From NCBI GenBank assembly GCA_021234155.1, contig JAJEKV010000005.1, positions 6,739,216 to 6,803,215 of the forward strand: DNA of 64,000 nucleotides, written 5' to 3'. Each line of letters opens with the position of its first letter. Position 1 is the first letter of the stretch. Below the pieces are notes generated by a model. That model made no database searches, was not told where the DNA came from, and saw nothing but the letters and a program-made list of their open reading frames with translations. Below are positions 9,433-21,730 of the stretch, piece by piece. The position numbers and the translations under genes were made by a program. This DNA comes from Isoetes taiwanensis. Lineage: Eukaryota; Streptophyta; Lycopodiopsida; Isoetales; Isoetaceae.

Positions 9433-9455
9433 GAACCTTCTAGAATGTTCTAGAA
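9433..9455. promoter_or_regulatory. Five-unit heat-shock element cluster
   Basis: Five alternating GAA and TTC units, each separated by exactly two bases (cc, ta, tg, ta): a perfect HSF-binding array by consensus. It sits at the border of the 5' domain and the GA tract. The tandem copy has the same array at 10211-10233. Confidence 0.6.
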
Positions 9456-9540
9456 TAAAGGCTAGAGAGAGGAGAGAGAAAGACAGAGGGGGGAGAGATG
9501 GGAGAGAGAGGAGAGAGCAGAGAGAAGAGAGAGGAGAGAG

Positions 9541-9659
<119 letters not shown>

Positions 9660-10210
9660 TGAGAGAGAAGGAAAAAAGGAGAGAGAGAGAGAGGGAAGAG
9701 AGAGGAGAGAGAAGGGAGATAGAAGGAGAGGGGATAGAGAATAAAAGAATAGCGTCCGTCTGTGAGTGAGTGAGTGAGTGAGTAAGTAAGTATTTCACAC
9801 CCCATCTACGGTTGAGGATGCGCCACGTGGCTTGATCTGGGCCGTCCATGGGCCTTGGCCTCCCAAAAGCTCCCAAGTTTGGTGGACAAAATTTTTTTGG
9901 TTTACCAGGAACTTGAACCCTGGACATTGCCCCCCAAACCCCCCACCCTTACCACTAGACCAACCAGTCTTTTCTTAAAAGAATAGGGAGTCCATGCTTA
10001 GTTAAGGCTGGGGCAATGGAAATTCCTTTGCTTAATTAAAAGCCTTGGTGTGAAAGCTTTTTTGGTTTGGAAGGGATTCGAGCCCTGGGCTGTGGCACCC
10101 CAGCCCTGAATCTCAACCACTAGGCCAAGCATTAGTTCCTTAAACAATATGATGATTTCAACATTGTTAAAGGTGGGGCATAGGCAAGATTTAAAGCATA
10201 CGCAATCCTA

Positions 10211-10233
10211 GAACCTTCTAGAATGTTCTAGAA
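10211..10233. promoter_or_regulatory. Five-unit heat-shock element cluster (duplicate copy)
   Basis: Identical in pattern to 9433-9455, lying in the second copy of the tandem duplication: five GAA/TTC units with two-base spacing. Confidence 0.6.
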
Positions 10234-10239
10234 TAAAGG

Positions 10240-10325
10240 CTAGAGAGAGGAGAGAGAAAGACAGAGGGGGGAGAGATGGGAGAGAGAGGAGAGAGCAGAG
10301 AAGAGAGAGGAGAGAGAGGGAGGGG

Positions 10326-10411
<86 letters not shown>

Positions 10412-10609
10412 GGGAGAAATAGAGAGAGAGGAGAGAGATAGATGAGAGAGAAGGAAAAAAGGAGAGAGAGAGAGAGGGAAGAGAGAGGAGAGAGAAGGGA
10501 GATAGAAGGAGAGGGGATAGAGAAGACAAGAGAGAGAGAGACAAAGAGAGAGAAGAGGGAGGAGAGAGAGAGGAGAGCAGAGAGGAGAGAGAAGAGAGAG
10601 AAAAGAGGG

Positions 10610-10650
<41 letters not shown>

Positions 10651-10711
10651 AAAGACGAAGAGAAGAGAAGAGAGAGAAAGAGAGGGGAGAGAGAGAAGAG
10701 AGGAGAGAGAA
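10240..10711 (+). repeat. GA-rich polypurine tract
   Basis: Purine tract on plus with a long perfect (GA)n run (about 10331-10404) and a G run near 10641. It ends sharply at unique sequence atcaggtttgtaag. Confidence 0.9.
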
Positions 10712-10753
10712 TCAGGTTTGTAAGCCCCTTTAAAAAATTGTTATGTTTATTGT

Positions 10754-10808
10754 GGATTCGAACCCTGGCCATTGCCAGACAAACCCACTATCCTTACCGC
10801 TAAACCAA
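10754..10808 (-). other. tRNA-like module
   Basis: Minus strand: A-box-like TTGGTTTAGCGG (about 10797-10808), B box GGTTCGAATCC (10754-10764). It is followed on plus by decayed Helitron 5'-domain sequence and then by AT-rich DNA. Confidence 0.6.
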
Positions 10809-10859
10809 TCATTAAGTAACTAAAAAAAATTAAGTCCAAATATAGTTAAGGGTGAGACC

Positions 10860-12400
10860 TAATCAATTTGAAAATGTTGCATGTATATCCCACATGCATT
10901 CTTGCAAAAAAGAGCGTTCTTTTTTAGTATATAAAGGAGCATGGATTTAGGGTTTGTAGAAATATCCCACATGCATTCATGCTGAAAAGAACCTCTTTTT
11001 CCACTATATAAAGGCATAATGAGTTTGAAGATGGACATTTAAGTTTAGCATCGGTGTTGAAGCTTCTAGAAACTGTAAGTAAGCACCTCAATTTAAAAAA
11101 TAGAAACTTTTTTCCAAAATTTTTAAATAATCTAGATATATCTCAACCTACAAATATTAACTTTTCTAAACTGTTTTAGAATTTTGTAAATAGTTAGAAA
11201 ACCCTAGAATGTTTTGTAGTATGAAAATAGTAAGTTTTCTAAGATTTTACAGTGCGCTAAAGTAGAACATGTCAAAAGATTCTAGAACAATGTAGATAGT
11301 CATCGAGCAATCTAGAAATAGAAAATCTACAAAAGAATCAAGATAGAAGTTAAGGAAACTTTCCATGGATCAATGTTAGCCAAATAGAATACTTTGCAAT
11401 GACCAAAAATAGAAAGTTTTAGGACATACATAGAATACGCAGTTTGTATCTAGACGCTGCATTTTAATAAGAATAGAAACTTTTTAGCCTTTTTAGTGAT
11501 CAATCTAAATATAAATAAATTGTAATGGACACGTAATAGAATGCTCTACAATGTCCAAAAAATAGAAAGTTTCGTTTATATAGCATAGAAACCCTTTATT
11601 AATGAATCTAAAAATAAAGAATTTGTGAAGGAGACAAAATAGAATGCTCTACAATGTCCATAAATAGAAAGCTTCAGGATGTAGTTCTAATAAGCATTTT
11701 ATAATATTTTACAATGTTTTTAATGGTACATAGGTAGCATGTCCTAAATGGAAACTTTCCTAGAAGAGCATATTGTAGAACCTCAATGTGCCCCTCATGC
11801 CCAAAATAGAAAGTTTTCTTTGATGGAATGTCCCGAATCTTCTAGAATGTCCGAAAATAGAAAGTTTTGTGGAACTTTGCAAACAATTCAAGGATGCCCT
11901 AGGATGTTCTAGATAGTCGGGAATGTTCTATAATCTTTAAAATGCTCGAATGCCAGAGAATCTTCTAGCATGTTTGAAATTAGGAAGTTTTTTGAAACTT
12001 TACAAATGTTCAAAATAGAATGTTCTGGAGTGTTTCACATGCTCGCGCGTAAGCACCAGTCTAAGAATAGAAAATACCAAGCCTAAAAATAGAAAGTTTT
12101 CTGAAAGTTCACAAGAACTCATAACAGAATGTCCTAGAATGTTTCAAATGCTCTTGAAAAGGCACCTCAGTCTAAAAATAGAAAGTTTTGTAGAACTTTA
12201 TGAACATTCAAAATAGAATATTCTAAAAATGGAATGTTCTAGAATGTTCTAGATGCTCATGGGCAAGCACCTCAGTCTAAAAATGTAAAGTTTTGTGGAA
12301 CTTTGCAAACACTCAAAATAAATTATTCTAGAATGTTGCATTGTGCAGGACTTCCATCCTTACATATTCCAGAGTCATTATTCTAACCGTGCTTCTATAT
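10860..12400 (+). repeat. AT-rich minisatellite with heat-shock-element cores
   Basis: Diverged units of about 100-115 bp carry aaaatagaaagtttt, then aactttgcaaa, then aaaatagaatgttctagaat, then agatgctcatgggtaagcac and cctcagtctaaaaatag. The best-kept units are at about 11990-12330. Most hold a GAA/TTC array; a four-unit example is at 12232-12249. Two short related strings ending in ctatataaagg near 10930 and 11005 look like TATA boxes. No gene is visible. The block lies directly before the Helitron reading frame and may be its leader or promoter. Confidence 0.65.
12232..12249. promoter_or_regulatory. Four-unit heat-shock element in the minisatellite
   Basis: GAA-tg-TTC-ta-GAA-tg-TTC with exact two-base gaps, about 200 bp upstream of the Helitron ATG at 12450. 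Confidence 0.5.
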
Positions 12401-12449
12401 ATTGTTTGTGCAGAATAAATTGTTAATTGAGAAAAAAGAAAATAGAACA

Positions 12450-15400
12450 ATGCCGCGCAGACAAAGAGAGGAGACACCAGAGGAGAAGGAAGCTAGATGC
12501 GCTCGAGATAGGGAAAGATACCAAAACAAAACAACGATTACTTGCAAATAGAGACACACCGTAGAGGAGCCACAAGGCCGGATAGAGTCGCCAACATCAT
12601 CGAGAAACGTAAGATACAAATAAAGAGTAGAGAAGTAGAGGAGGAGCCGCGCGCCAAAGTTGGCTCATCAATAAGCAATGGCGGCCATGAGCGTACTCCG
12701 CCCGCCAGAGGGGAAACGGATGAGCTGGCCGCCAGTTGGCCTCATCAAGGTAACAAGTGGCCAAGTGAGCGCACTGCCCATCATCATGCGAGCTGCCGCC
12801 AGCTGGCTCATCAAGGTAATAGCGATGAGCGTACTGCCCAAAGCAGAGGGAACGGATGCGAGCGCGTGTACGCCAGTTGGCTCATCAAGGTAAGAAGTGG
12901 CCAGCGAGCGCACCTCGCGCCCAAAGAAAGGGAAACGGATGAGCGTCGCCGCTGTGCTGGCTTATCATGCGTAATAAGTGGCCATGAGCAGCTTAGTGCC
13001 CAAAGAGGGAAACGATGCGAGCGTACGCCAGTTGGCGATCATGTAGAAGAAGCGCCATGAGCGTGCTCCGGCCCGCCAGAGGGAAACTGGATGCAGAGCG
13101 GCCGCTAGGGTGGCGATCATGCAAAAGAAGTGGCCATGGGCAAAAAATCCCAAAGGGAGAGAGACGGATGCGAGTGTAATGCCAGTTGGCCCACCATGGA
13201 GGAGAGGGTCGGCCAAGGCTCCCCGCCCAAAGCCAAGGGAGACAGAGGAGGAACACATTGAGAGGCTAGTCAGAGGCTCAACGAAGACGATAAATCGAGA
13301 TAGTCCTTCAACTTACGTACAGCTCTGACTAATTATTCAAAGCACGCTTGAGCCTCATCACCGTGGAGAACTAGACCAGAATGCGAAGTATTGTCATGCA
13401 CTAACATTTAAGCATGATGATAATGGGCGTGTTGCTTTAATGGCAAAGTTAGCCTCTCCTTTGACGCCAATGCCTCCTGTATTATACCACTTATTAATTG
13501 AGATCACCCAAAAGTAAGGAATTCAAATCACATATCGAATTTACAATAATGCATTGGCATTTGTATCATTCGGAGCGCATATACAAAGAATTCAATAGAC
13601 CAGCCCATATTGCTTTAAGATCCATGGCCAAGTCTATCATAGATCCGGGGCCTGCTCATCCCGATGATAATGTGTCACCGCCGATATGCGCAATTATACA
13701 TTCTAGACATGGAATATGCAAACGGCGAGCCGCCGCGAAAATGTGCACAATGCGTACGTGATATAGACCTTATGAGGCAGCTTTGACTTAGAAATAAGGA
13801 GCAGGAATCCATTTGCACAGCTCGTGATATGATGCACGGTAGAGGAAGATGCACCTACGGCTTAATGAACACGCCAAGTAAGAATGTACTTCAAAGATGA
13901 CAAAGCAGACTAGACTTGGGTAAGATACAACCCCGCATTCGCCAATGAGGTTGCCGTGATATTTGTAAATCCAGATGGAGAGCCACCTTTTAACAGGATA
14001 TATGCATCCATCAAAAAGGCGGCGGCCAAAAAATATTGCCATTACCGTACCCATACATAGACGCCTTACTTATCCATTGCTAATACCGCCCGGTGACAAG
14101 GGGTGGCAAATGAATATGAGAAACCAAGCAATTGTTTCGCCGAGTTTCCGCCGAGACAAAATGTGTCCATGTTGCAATACTATTTGTATAGACTAAGCAC
14201 GCCAAGGAATACAAAACCGATAGCACCCTTTTTAAATTTGAGTTCAATCCCCGTTGAGCGGCAAAAGAAATCGACGAACAATTCATAGTTGATGCGACGC
14301 AAAGAATAGAGGCCAACACCTTAAATTTTTATCGCCAATCAAAAGAGCTTCCGAAAGCCGAGATGTATGAGGGCTTGATTGATTATGTGAACCATGAAGC
14401 GTAAGCACAAGGATTGGCATCCGGACGATTGGTTATCTTGCCATCGCCGCTTATTGGTGGTGCACGTGCCATGCAAACAAAACTATCAAGATTCCATGGC
14501 ATTGGTAAGAAGATTTGGGAAGCCGCACCTATTCGCTACATGCACGCAATACAAATTGGCCGTAAATCACAGATAACTTGAAGTAGGCCAATCGCCAGAG
14601 GATAGACCCGACGGTTGCACGCGGTGTACCACACCTAAACTAATGGAAATCCTCTATGATATCTTAGAGAGAGATATTTTTGAAAAGTTAAGGCCTATTC
14701 ATATACAATTGAATATCAAAAGCTGGCCACCGTGACCGCCACATGCTATTAATAATGGAACAAGCAAGATAAAAATACGGATAGCTTATGACATTGACAG
14801 ATCACGAAAATAAATACCGTGTATGTACATCGTATTGTTATTTCCGTGGTTGATATGGTAATGTAAGTAAAGTCCGTGATGTTTTTCATTTATATACCGC
14901 ATCCATTGGAAGACCCCGAATTGCATGAAATTGTAAAAAATGCATGGTGATGGACCATGCACCTCACCAAGTGCATGAAACCGAATGAAAAGACCGAACA
15001 ATGGAGGTTCTAAAGGCTTTCCAAAAGCATTTGCTGAAAGCACCTCAATTAAAGAGAATGGATACCCGTAATATAGAAGACGCCCCGCATTCAATATAAG
15101 CAAGGAATAGAATGATAGACAAAGATGGTTGTTCCATACAATGCCTATCTCTTAAAGAAGTATGCTTGCCATATAAAATGTGGGAGCAAAGAGCCAAAGA
15201 TTGCAAGCATAAAGTATATTTTAAGTATATCCATAAAGGCCACGATCGAAAGCAAGTATTGCTAATGTTATCAAAGACATCCGCATACAAAAATATCCAA
15301 GCCACATATAATTGGGACGAGATACAAGAGTTTCTCGATACAAGATACATCTCTGCACCAGAAGCAATGTGGAGAACATTTGGTTACAAAATGCATGACA

Positions 15401-17615
15401 CATCCCATACTGTGCACAGGTCGTTAATTTGGAACCCACACTATATTTTATTAATACTAACTATTGTCATATTATGAGCAGATTGCCTGTCCATTTGCCC
15501 AACAAGCAAATCGTATATTATGAGCAAGGTCAAGAACGAATTGCTTTGGAACGTGCTGCAACAAAGCATACGATGCTCACTGCTTGGTTTGAGTTAAATA
15601 AAGTTGATGTCAGCCGCCCTATTAATAATATATATATCCAGTAAATCCCGCATCATTATACTTTTATAAAAAGCCAAGGCATCCGAAGATAAGGGAAGGC
15701 AAATACAAATTAATTTCAAGAATGTATAATGTCAGCCCGAAGACATGGAACTCCAGATATTTATGCTTATTGCTGCTACATAGAAAAGGTATCATTAGCT
15801 TCGAGGACATGAAAAATGTCAATGGAAAGCAATGCAATACATTTCATGAAACAGCAAAGGAACTTGGGTTATTAGCAGATGATGCAGAATGGGAAAGAAC
15901 GCTCGACGATGCAGTTGCTTTTCGGGATGCCGCTCAATTGGCGACAAACGCCAACATTTGTTTGCATATATGGTCCTCCCATCCATTGAACCCGTGGAAA
16001 AGTTCAAGCACTTGGCGTAAGATTATGCCCATGCATGACATGCCGTAAGAAGATGCATACAATGCAAAGATTGTTATCCATTAATGAAATCTTCCTTGCA
16101 AATGGGACAAACCGCCAAATAATCCAACTTCCAACCAAGAATGACACGCAGATTCATGATGCATCGCCAATCAAACATTCATGTAGCCTTTGAAAAAGCT
16201 AAAGGTGATGAGCGATATGCAAAATTAATTCCAGATCAAAAGGAAATAGCTGATGCCGCTCTTCTGCAATTGAAGGAGTCCAACCATCCCATTCGTATAA
16301 ATGTGGATGGTCCCGGGGTCCGAAAAACGCTTCGCCTTCAATACAATTATTAGCATGCTAAGAGGAAGAGAGCTCTCTGTTGTTATGGTTGTATGGACAG
16401 TATAGCGAGCCTTTTACTCAAGGGAGCCCAAACAAACGGTACCCTACATTCAAGCCCCGCTTAAACTTGACACCAAGCAAATATCCCACTTATGCCACGA
16501 AAGCAAACAGCGGATAGAATAAGAAAAGCAACACTTTTGGTGTGGGATGAATTAAGCATGACGACTGACGCTACCACGTAGTAGATACCGCTTTTGAAGG
16601 AAATTCGACAGACCCTGCACTATTCTAAGGAATGGTTATATTAGCCTACAAGTGATTTTAGGGCAACAATTGCCTCAGAATCAAACGAGCTAAAAAGATG
16701 GAGATTCTTGCAAAATGTGTCAAGAGCAACCCCCTCAGGGAAACACTTCAAGACATTCAAACTAACAACTAACATACGCCGGCAAGGGGCTTAAAAAGGA
16801 ATGGTCCAATACTTGTCAAGCTTGGCTTACGAGAACTAATGAATGACGAGCCTACCCTCCCCCCGAAGACGCCAAACGAACCGCCGAGCAAGTGCACGCC
16901 CAAAATAACATTATCGAGAAGTGTTTGGAACAAGCATAGACCCAAACAAAGATGGAAGATCTATTTGAGAAATCTATACTATCTCCAAAAAAAATGAGGA
17001 TACATTGAGTCTTAGTGACAAGACCCCTCGCAAAGATTGCATGGAGCCTTGCACCCATATAATCGGTATTGATACCCCTCAACTGAAGATGAAGAGGACA
17101 TTAGAAATTTCCCCGATTGAATTCATCAATCACCTCACACCTTCCTAATGCCTCATAAGCCCAATATCAAGGTGGGAGCAATAGTGATGTTACTTAGAAT
17201 ATGTATCCGCTGGGTGGCCTATGCAATGGAACACGCACGCATCACACACACGAACACAAAAGAATTTTACTTGAGATAGTCACGGTGAATTCGTGAGGCA
17301 CCCCAAATTCTGTTTAAAATCAACTTAACGCTTCATCCGATTCACATATACCCTTCACTAGAAGACAATATCCGATCCCCAGCATTCTCAATGACAATCA
17401 ATAAATCACGTGGTCAATCTTTGGAGACCGTTGGGTTTTACCCGCCAAAGACTTTTCGCCATGGACAACTCTACGCTGCCCCTCTCAAGGTGCACCTCAC
17501 AAGATGGAGTCAAAATTGCCAAGCAGAGACGCCACGCCAAGGTGCATTATTACTTAAAAGACCATCGGAACATACACCTTTAATGTTGTGTATAAGGAGG
17601 CACTTATATAAATAA
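12450..17615 (+). pseudogene. Decayed autonomous Helitron RepHel protein gene
   Basis: RepHel combines an HUH replication initiator with a PIF1-like SF1 helicase and drives rolling-circle transposition. The order is kept but split over all three frames. An ATG at 12450 starts MPRRQREETPEEKEARCARD and stops after 33 codons. Next come a repeat-rich N-terminal part (12650-13270), PAHPDDNVSPP (about 13650), DALTYPLLxPxGDKGW-type residues (about 14060-14110), and a helitron-like domain with DSMALVRRFGKPHLFATCTQ (about 14490-14560). At the HUH site (about 14725-14760) a frame reads HRDRHMLLIM, so the His-x-His spacing looks damaged. The tyrosine region VYFKYIHKGHDR is at 15213-15248, then ISAPEAMWRTFGYKMHDTSHT. 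Helicase Walker A is degenerate: NVDGPGVRKT (about 16300-16329). Motif VI MTINKSRGQSLETVGF and HGQLYAA are at 17391-17475. Many stops and frameshifts make it non-functional as read. Confidence 0.9.
12650..13270 (+). repeat. GC-rich minisatellite in the Helitron N-terminal region
   Basis: Units of roughly 65-95 bp share gccagttggctcatcaagg, an AAGTGGCCA or GCGATGAGCG string, and GAAACGGATG. In the right frame they give ETDERR- and ETDAS-like peptides, echoing the tandem ETPEQRE-type repeats of Helitron N-termini. So this is probably expanded coding repeat, now out of frame. Confidence 0.6.
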
Positions 17616-17940
17616 AATATTTAAGTTTGATAGAATAATATGAGTACCTAACATGTATATTAGTAAGTGTGAGTCACCTTTAATGGGCTAGACTTTAGAC
17701 TTAAATGTAGTAGCACTACATGGGATTACTTTGAATTAGTAGTGTTCTTTCCAGGACTACATGGATTTACAAACACCAAAATAGAATGTTCTAGAATATC
17801 TCAGCACGCCAAGATCACACCCCAAATAATAAATGTAGTAGATGTAGAAATAATAAATGTAGTAAATGTTGCCCCATGGGCCAAACTGAGGCGAAATCCA
17901 AATGAGGGGCCTGAGGCCAGGAATAAGTGCAAAAAGAGTC
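17616..17940 (+). mobile_element. Helitron 3' region, truncated end
   Basis: Downstream of the RepHel remnant lie a three-unit HSE (17784-17796) and a weak copy of the 3' module (17878-17935) with GGCC-tga-GGCC. The terminal CCCTTTTCTAG is missing. Sequence jumps at about 17937 into agtccatgcttagttaagg, which belongs to the interior of a 5' domain, so an end-to-end junction seems to have been deleted here. Confidence 0.5.
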
Positions 17941-18006
17941 CATGCTTAGTTAAGGCCGGAGGTCAAGGAAATTCCTTTGGTTAATTAAAAGCCTTGATGG
18001 ACCCTA

Positions 18007-18024
18007 GAACCTTCTAGAATGTTC
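18007..18024. promoter_or_regulatory. Four-unit heat-shock element at the GA-tract border
   Basis: GAA-cc-TTC-ta-GAA-tg-TTC; the fifth unit is lost. Same place in the element architecture as 9433-9455. Confidence 0.5.
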
Positions 18025-18033
18025 CCAAAAAAA

Positions 18034-18188
18034 AGCTAGAGAGAGGTTGAGAGGAGGGAGAGAGGAGGAGAGAAGAGAGAGGAGGGCGAAGACCCCGAGA
18101 GAGAGAAATAGAAAAGAGAGAGAATTTTATGTTGCAGAGAGGGGGAGAAAACCTAGAGAGAGAGGAGAAAATAGAGATATAGAAATAG

Positions 18189-18256
<68 letters not shown>

Positions 18257-18472
18257 CCGAGGAGAGAGAGAGAAGGGAACCAGAGGAGCAGAGAGAGGAG
18301 AGAGATTCAACCTAAGAGAGAGGGAGGAGAGAGAAGAGAGAGAGAAGAAAAGAGAAGAGAGAGGAAAAGGAGGAGAGAAGAGCTTAAAGGAAAGAGAGAA
18401 GAGAGAGGAGAGAGAGAGAAGAGAGAGAATGAAGAAGAAGAGAGAAGAGGGAAAGACAAAGGGAGGGGGGGG

Positions 18473-18514
<42 letters not shown>

Positions 18515-19130
18515 AGAGAGAGAGAGAGGAATGAGAAAGGAGAAGAGAGAGGAGGAGAAAGAGGAGAGAAGAGAGAGAGAAAAGGGGAGAGAGAGGAGAG
18601 AGGAGAGAGGGAAGAGAGAGAAGAGAGTACCTGAGAGAGAGAGGGAGGAGAGAGAAGAGAGAAGAGAGAGAAAAGAGAAGGAAAGAAGAGAGAGAGGAGA
18701 TGAGGAGGGAGGAGAAGAGAGGAGAGAGGAGAGAGAGAAAAAGAAGAGGAGAGAGAGAGAGAACAGAGAGAAGAGAGAGAAGAGAGAGAATAGATAGGAG
18801 AGAGAGAAGGAGAAAGAGAAGGGGAGAGAGAGAGGAGAAAGAAGAGAGAGGAGAGAGAGAAGAGAAAAAAGGAAATGGGGTCCAAGAGAAGAGAGGAAGA
18901 GAGAGGAAAGATTGTTTCCAGGAATACTACAAAAAGAAGGGCATGGGATGGTCAAGATCGAGAGAGGCCTAAGAAAAAGAAAGGAGCAAAAAGAAGAAGA
19001 GAGAGAAGAGAGAATAGAGAGTAGAGAGAGAGGGGAGAGGGAGAGAGAGAGGAGAGAGATAAGAGAGAGGAGGAGAGAGAAGAGAGAGAGAAGAGAGAAA
19101 GAGAGAAAGGGGGAGAGAGAAGAGGGAAGA

Positions 19131-19164
<34 letters not shown>

Positions 19165-19199
19165 AGGAAGAGAAGAGAGGAGAAAGACAAAGGAGAGGG

Positions 19200-19238
<39 letters not shown>

Positions 19239-19455
19239 AGAGAGAGAGAGATGTAAGAGAGAGACAGAGGGAAGAGAGAGAGGAGAGAGAGAAGAGAGAG
19301 AAGAGAGATAGAGAGAGAGAGGGAGGAGAGAGAAGAGACAGAGAGAGGAAAGAGAGAGAGAGAGAGAGAGAGAGAAGATAGAGGAGAGAGAAGAGAGAGG
19401 AGAGAGAGAAGAGGGAAGAGAGAGAGAGAATAGAGGAGAAGAGAGAGGAAGAAGG

Positions 19456-19486
<31 letters not shown>

Positions 19487-21175
19487 GGAGAGAGGAGAGA
19501 AGAGAGAGGAAAGAGAGAGAAGAGAGAGAGGGTTGCAAATGAAAATGGGGTCCACATCGAGAGAGGAGAGGAGAGAAGCAACCTTCTAGGATGTTACAAA
19601 AAAGAAGGAGAAAGAGGAGGAAGAGAGGAGAGACAAGAGACAGGAGGAGAAGACTCCAGAGAGAGGAAAACAGAAAAAAAGAAAAGGCAGGGAGAGCAAG
19701 ACAGATAGAGGGGGAGAAATAGAGAGAGGAGAGAGAGGAGAAGGAGAGGAGAGGAAAAGGGCCCCTAGAGGGAGGAGAGAGAGAGAGACAGGGGGAGAGA
19801 GAGGAGAAGAGAGAGGAGAGAGAGAGAGAGAGAAAGGAAGAGAGAGGAGAGAGGAGAGAGGGAGGGAAGAAGAGGGGAGAAATAGGAGAGAGAGGAGAGA
19901 AAGAGGAGAGGAGACAGAGGAGAGAGAGAGAGAGAGGAGAAGAGAGAGAGAAGAAGAGGGAGAGAGAAAGGAATAGAAAAGGAGGGAGAAAGATAGAGGA
20001 GAGAGGAGGAGAAAGAGAGAGAGAGGAGAGAGATTTTGGAAGAGAGAAGGGAGAAAGGAGATAGAGGAGAGAGGAGGCCCAAACCTGAGAAGAGGAGAGA
20101 GAGAAGAGGGGAGGGAGGAGGAGTCTAAAAAGAGGAGGAGAGGAGAGAGAAGAGAGAGGGAGAGAGAGGGAGAGAGAGAGAGGGAGGAAAGAAGAGAGAA
20201 GAGAGAGAAGAGAAAGGAAGAGAGAAGAGAAGAGAGGAGGAGAGAGAGGAGTTCAGAGAGGAGAGAGAGAGAGGGAGAGAGAGAAGAGAGGGGAGGGAGG
20301 AGAGAGGGAGAGAGAAAGAGAGGGAGAGGGGAAAGAAGAGAGAGGAGAGAGAAGAGAGATGAGGAGAGAGAGAAAAGAGAGAAAGAGAAGAGATAGAAAG
20401 AAGAGAGAGAGGAGAGAGATAGGAGAGAGAGAAGGAAAAAAGGGGAGAAAGAGGAGAGAGGAGAGAGAGAAAGAGAGAGAGAGAGGGGGGGGAGGAGGAG
20501 AGAGAGAGAGAGAGAGAGAGGAGAGAGGAGAGGGAAAGAAGAGAGGAGAGAGAAGAGAGAGAAGGAGAGGGGAAAAGAGGAGAGAGAGAAGAGAGAGAAA
20601 GAGAGGGAGGGAGGGGGAGAAATAGAGAGAGAGGAGAGAGAGGAGAGAGAGGAGAGAAGAGAGAGAGGAGAGAGAAGAGAGGGAAGAGAGGAGGGAAAGA
20701 GGAGGAGAGAGGAGAGGAGGAGGAGAGGAGAGAGGAGAGAGGAGATGGGAGAGAGTAAAGAGAAGAGAGAAAGGAGAGAGAAAGGAGAGAGGGAAGAGAG
20801 AGGAGAGAGAGGAGGGAGAAGAGAGAGGAGGGAGAAGATAGAGAAGAGAGAGGGATGAGAGAGGGGAGAAATAGAGAGAGAGGAGAGAGATAGGAGAGAG
20901 AGAAGAAAGACACAGGAAGAGAAGACAGAGAGAAGAGAGGAGAGAGAAAGAAGAGAGAGGAGAGAGAAGAAAGACACAGGGAGAGGGGACAGAGAGAAGA
21001 GGGAAAGAGACAAAGAGAGAGAAGAGAGAAAGAGAGAAGGGAGGAGAGAGAAGAGAGAGAGACAGAGGGAGATGAGGGAAGAGAGGGAGAGAGGGAAGAT
21101 AGGATAGGAGAGAGAGGAGAGAGGAGAGGGAGAGAGAGACGAGGGTGGGGAGAAAGGGGAGAGGAAGGCTCCAAA
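18034..21175 (+). repeat. GA-rich polypurine tract, about 3.1 kb
   Basis: Purine tract on plus interrupted by small pieces of the 3' module at 18875-18970 and 19540-19600 (ggggtccaa and atactacaaaaagaagggca-type strings). It contains repeated 90-100 bp modules and several perfect (GA)n runs (for example 18196-18252). Ends near the CTAG terminus at 21238. Confidence 0.9.
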
Positions 21176-21234
21176 CCGAGAGGGTCGGCCGGTGGATAAA
21201 GAGAAAGAGAAAGAGAAAGAAAGAGGGCCCTTTT

Positions 21235-21240
21235 CTAGTC
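21235..21240 (+). other. Head-to-tail Helitron junction CTAG|TC
   Basis: CTAG at 21235-21238 follows GGGCCCTTTT. The next bases, TCTAGTATATTATAATAAAA from 21239, are a Helitron 5' start. Confidence 0.7.
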
Positions 21241-21730
21241 TAGTATATTATAATAAAAGAATAAAAAGGAGAGATGTATGTGAGTGAGTAAGTCCACCCC
21301 ATAGACGGATAAGGAGGCGCCACGGGTTTGATCCGGGTCGTCCAGGGCCTTGGCCCTCAAAAGCCCCAAGTTTGGTGGACAAAATTTTTGGTTTACCACG
21401 GACTTGAACTCCCGGATATTGCCCCCAAACCCCCCACCCTACCACTAAACCAACCAAATTTTTTCTTGAAAGAATAGGAAGTCCATGCTTGTTAAGGCCG
21501 GGCAAATGGAAATTCCTTTGCTTAATTAAAAGCCTTGGTGTTAAAACTTTTTTGGTTTTAGAGGGTTTCGAATGTCGGCTTTGGCACCCCAAAAGCGAAT
21601 CTCAAACCAATAGGCCAAGAATTTTAGTTTGTTGAAAATATGATGATTTTAACATTGTTAAAGGTGGGGCATATGCAAGACTTAAAACAACACATAATCC
21701 TAGAAACCTTCTATAATGTTCTAGAATAGA
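21239..21730 (+). mobile_element. Helitron 5' domain, type II, partly decayed
   Basis: TC start, GTGAGTGAGTAAG, the GCGCCACG region with the G-box lost, two reversed tRNA-like modules (about 21400-21455 and 21575-21620), and a damaged HSE at about 21705-21726. A GA tract follows. Its own 3' end cannot be assigned with certainty. Confidence 0.65.

Noticed and set aside
12542-13328. Separate 172-codon and 72-codon genes upstream of the Helitron
   Set aside because: They are frame fragments of the Helitron N-terminal repeat region, not independent genes.
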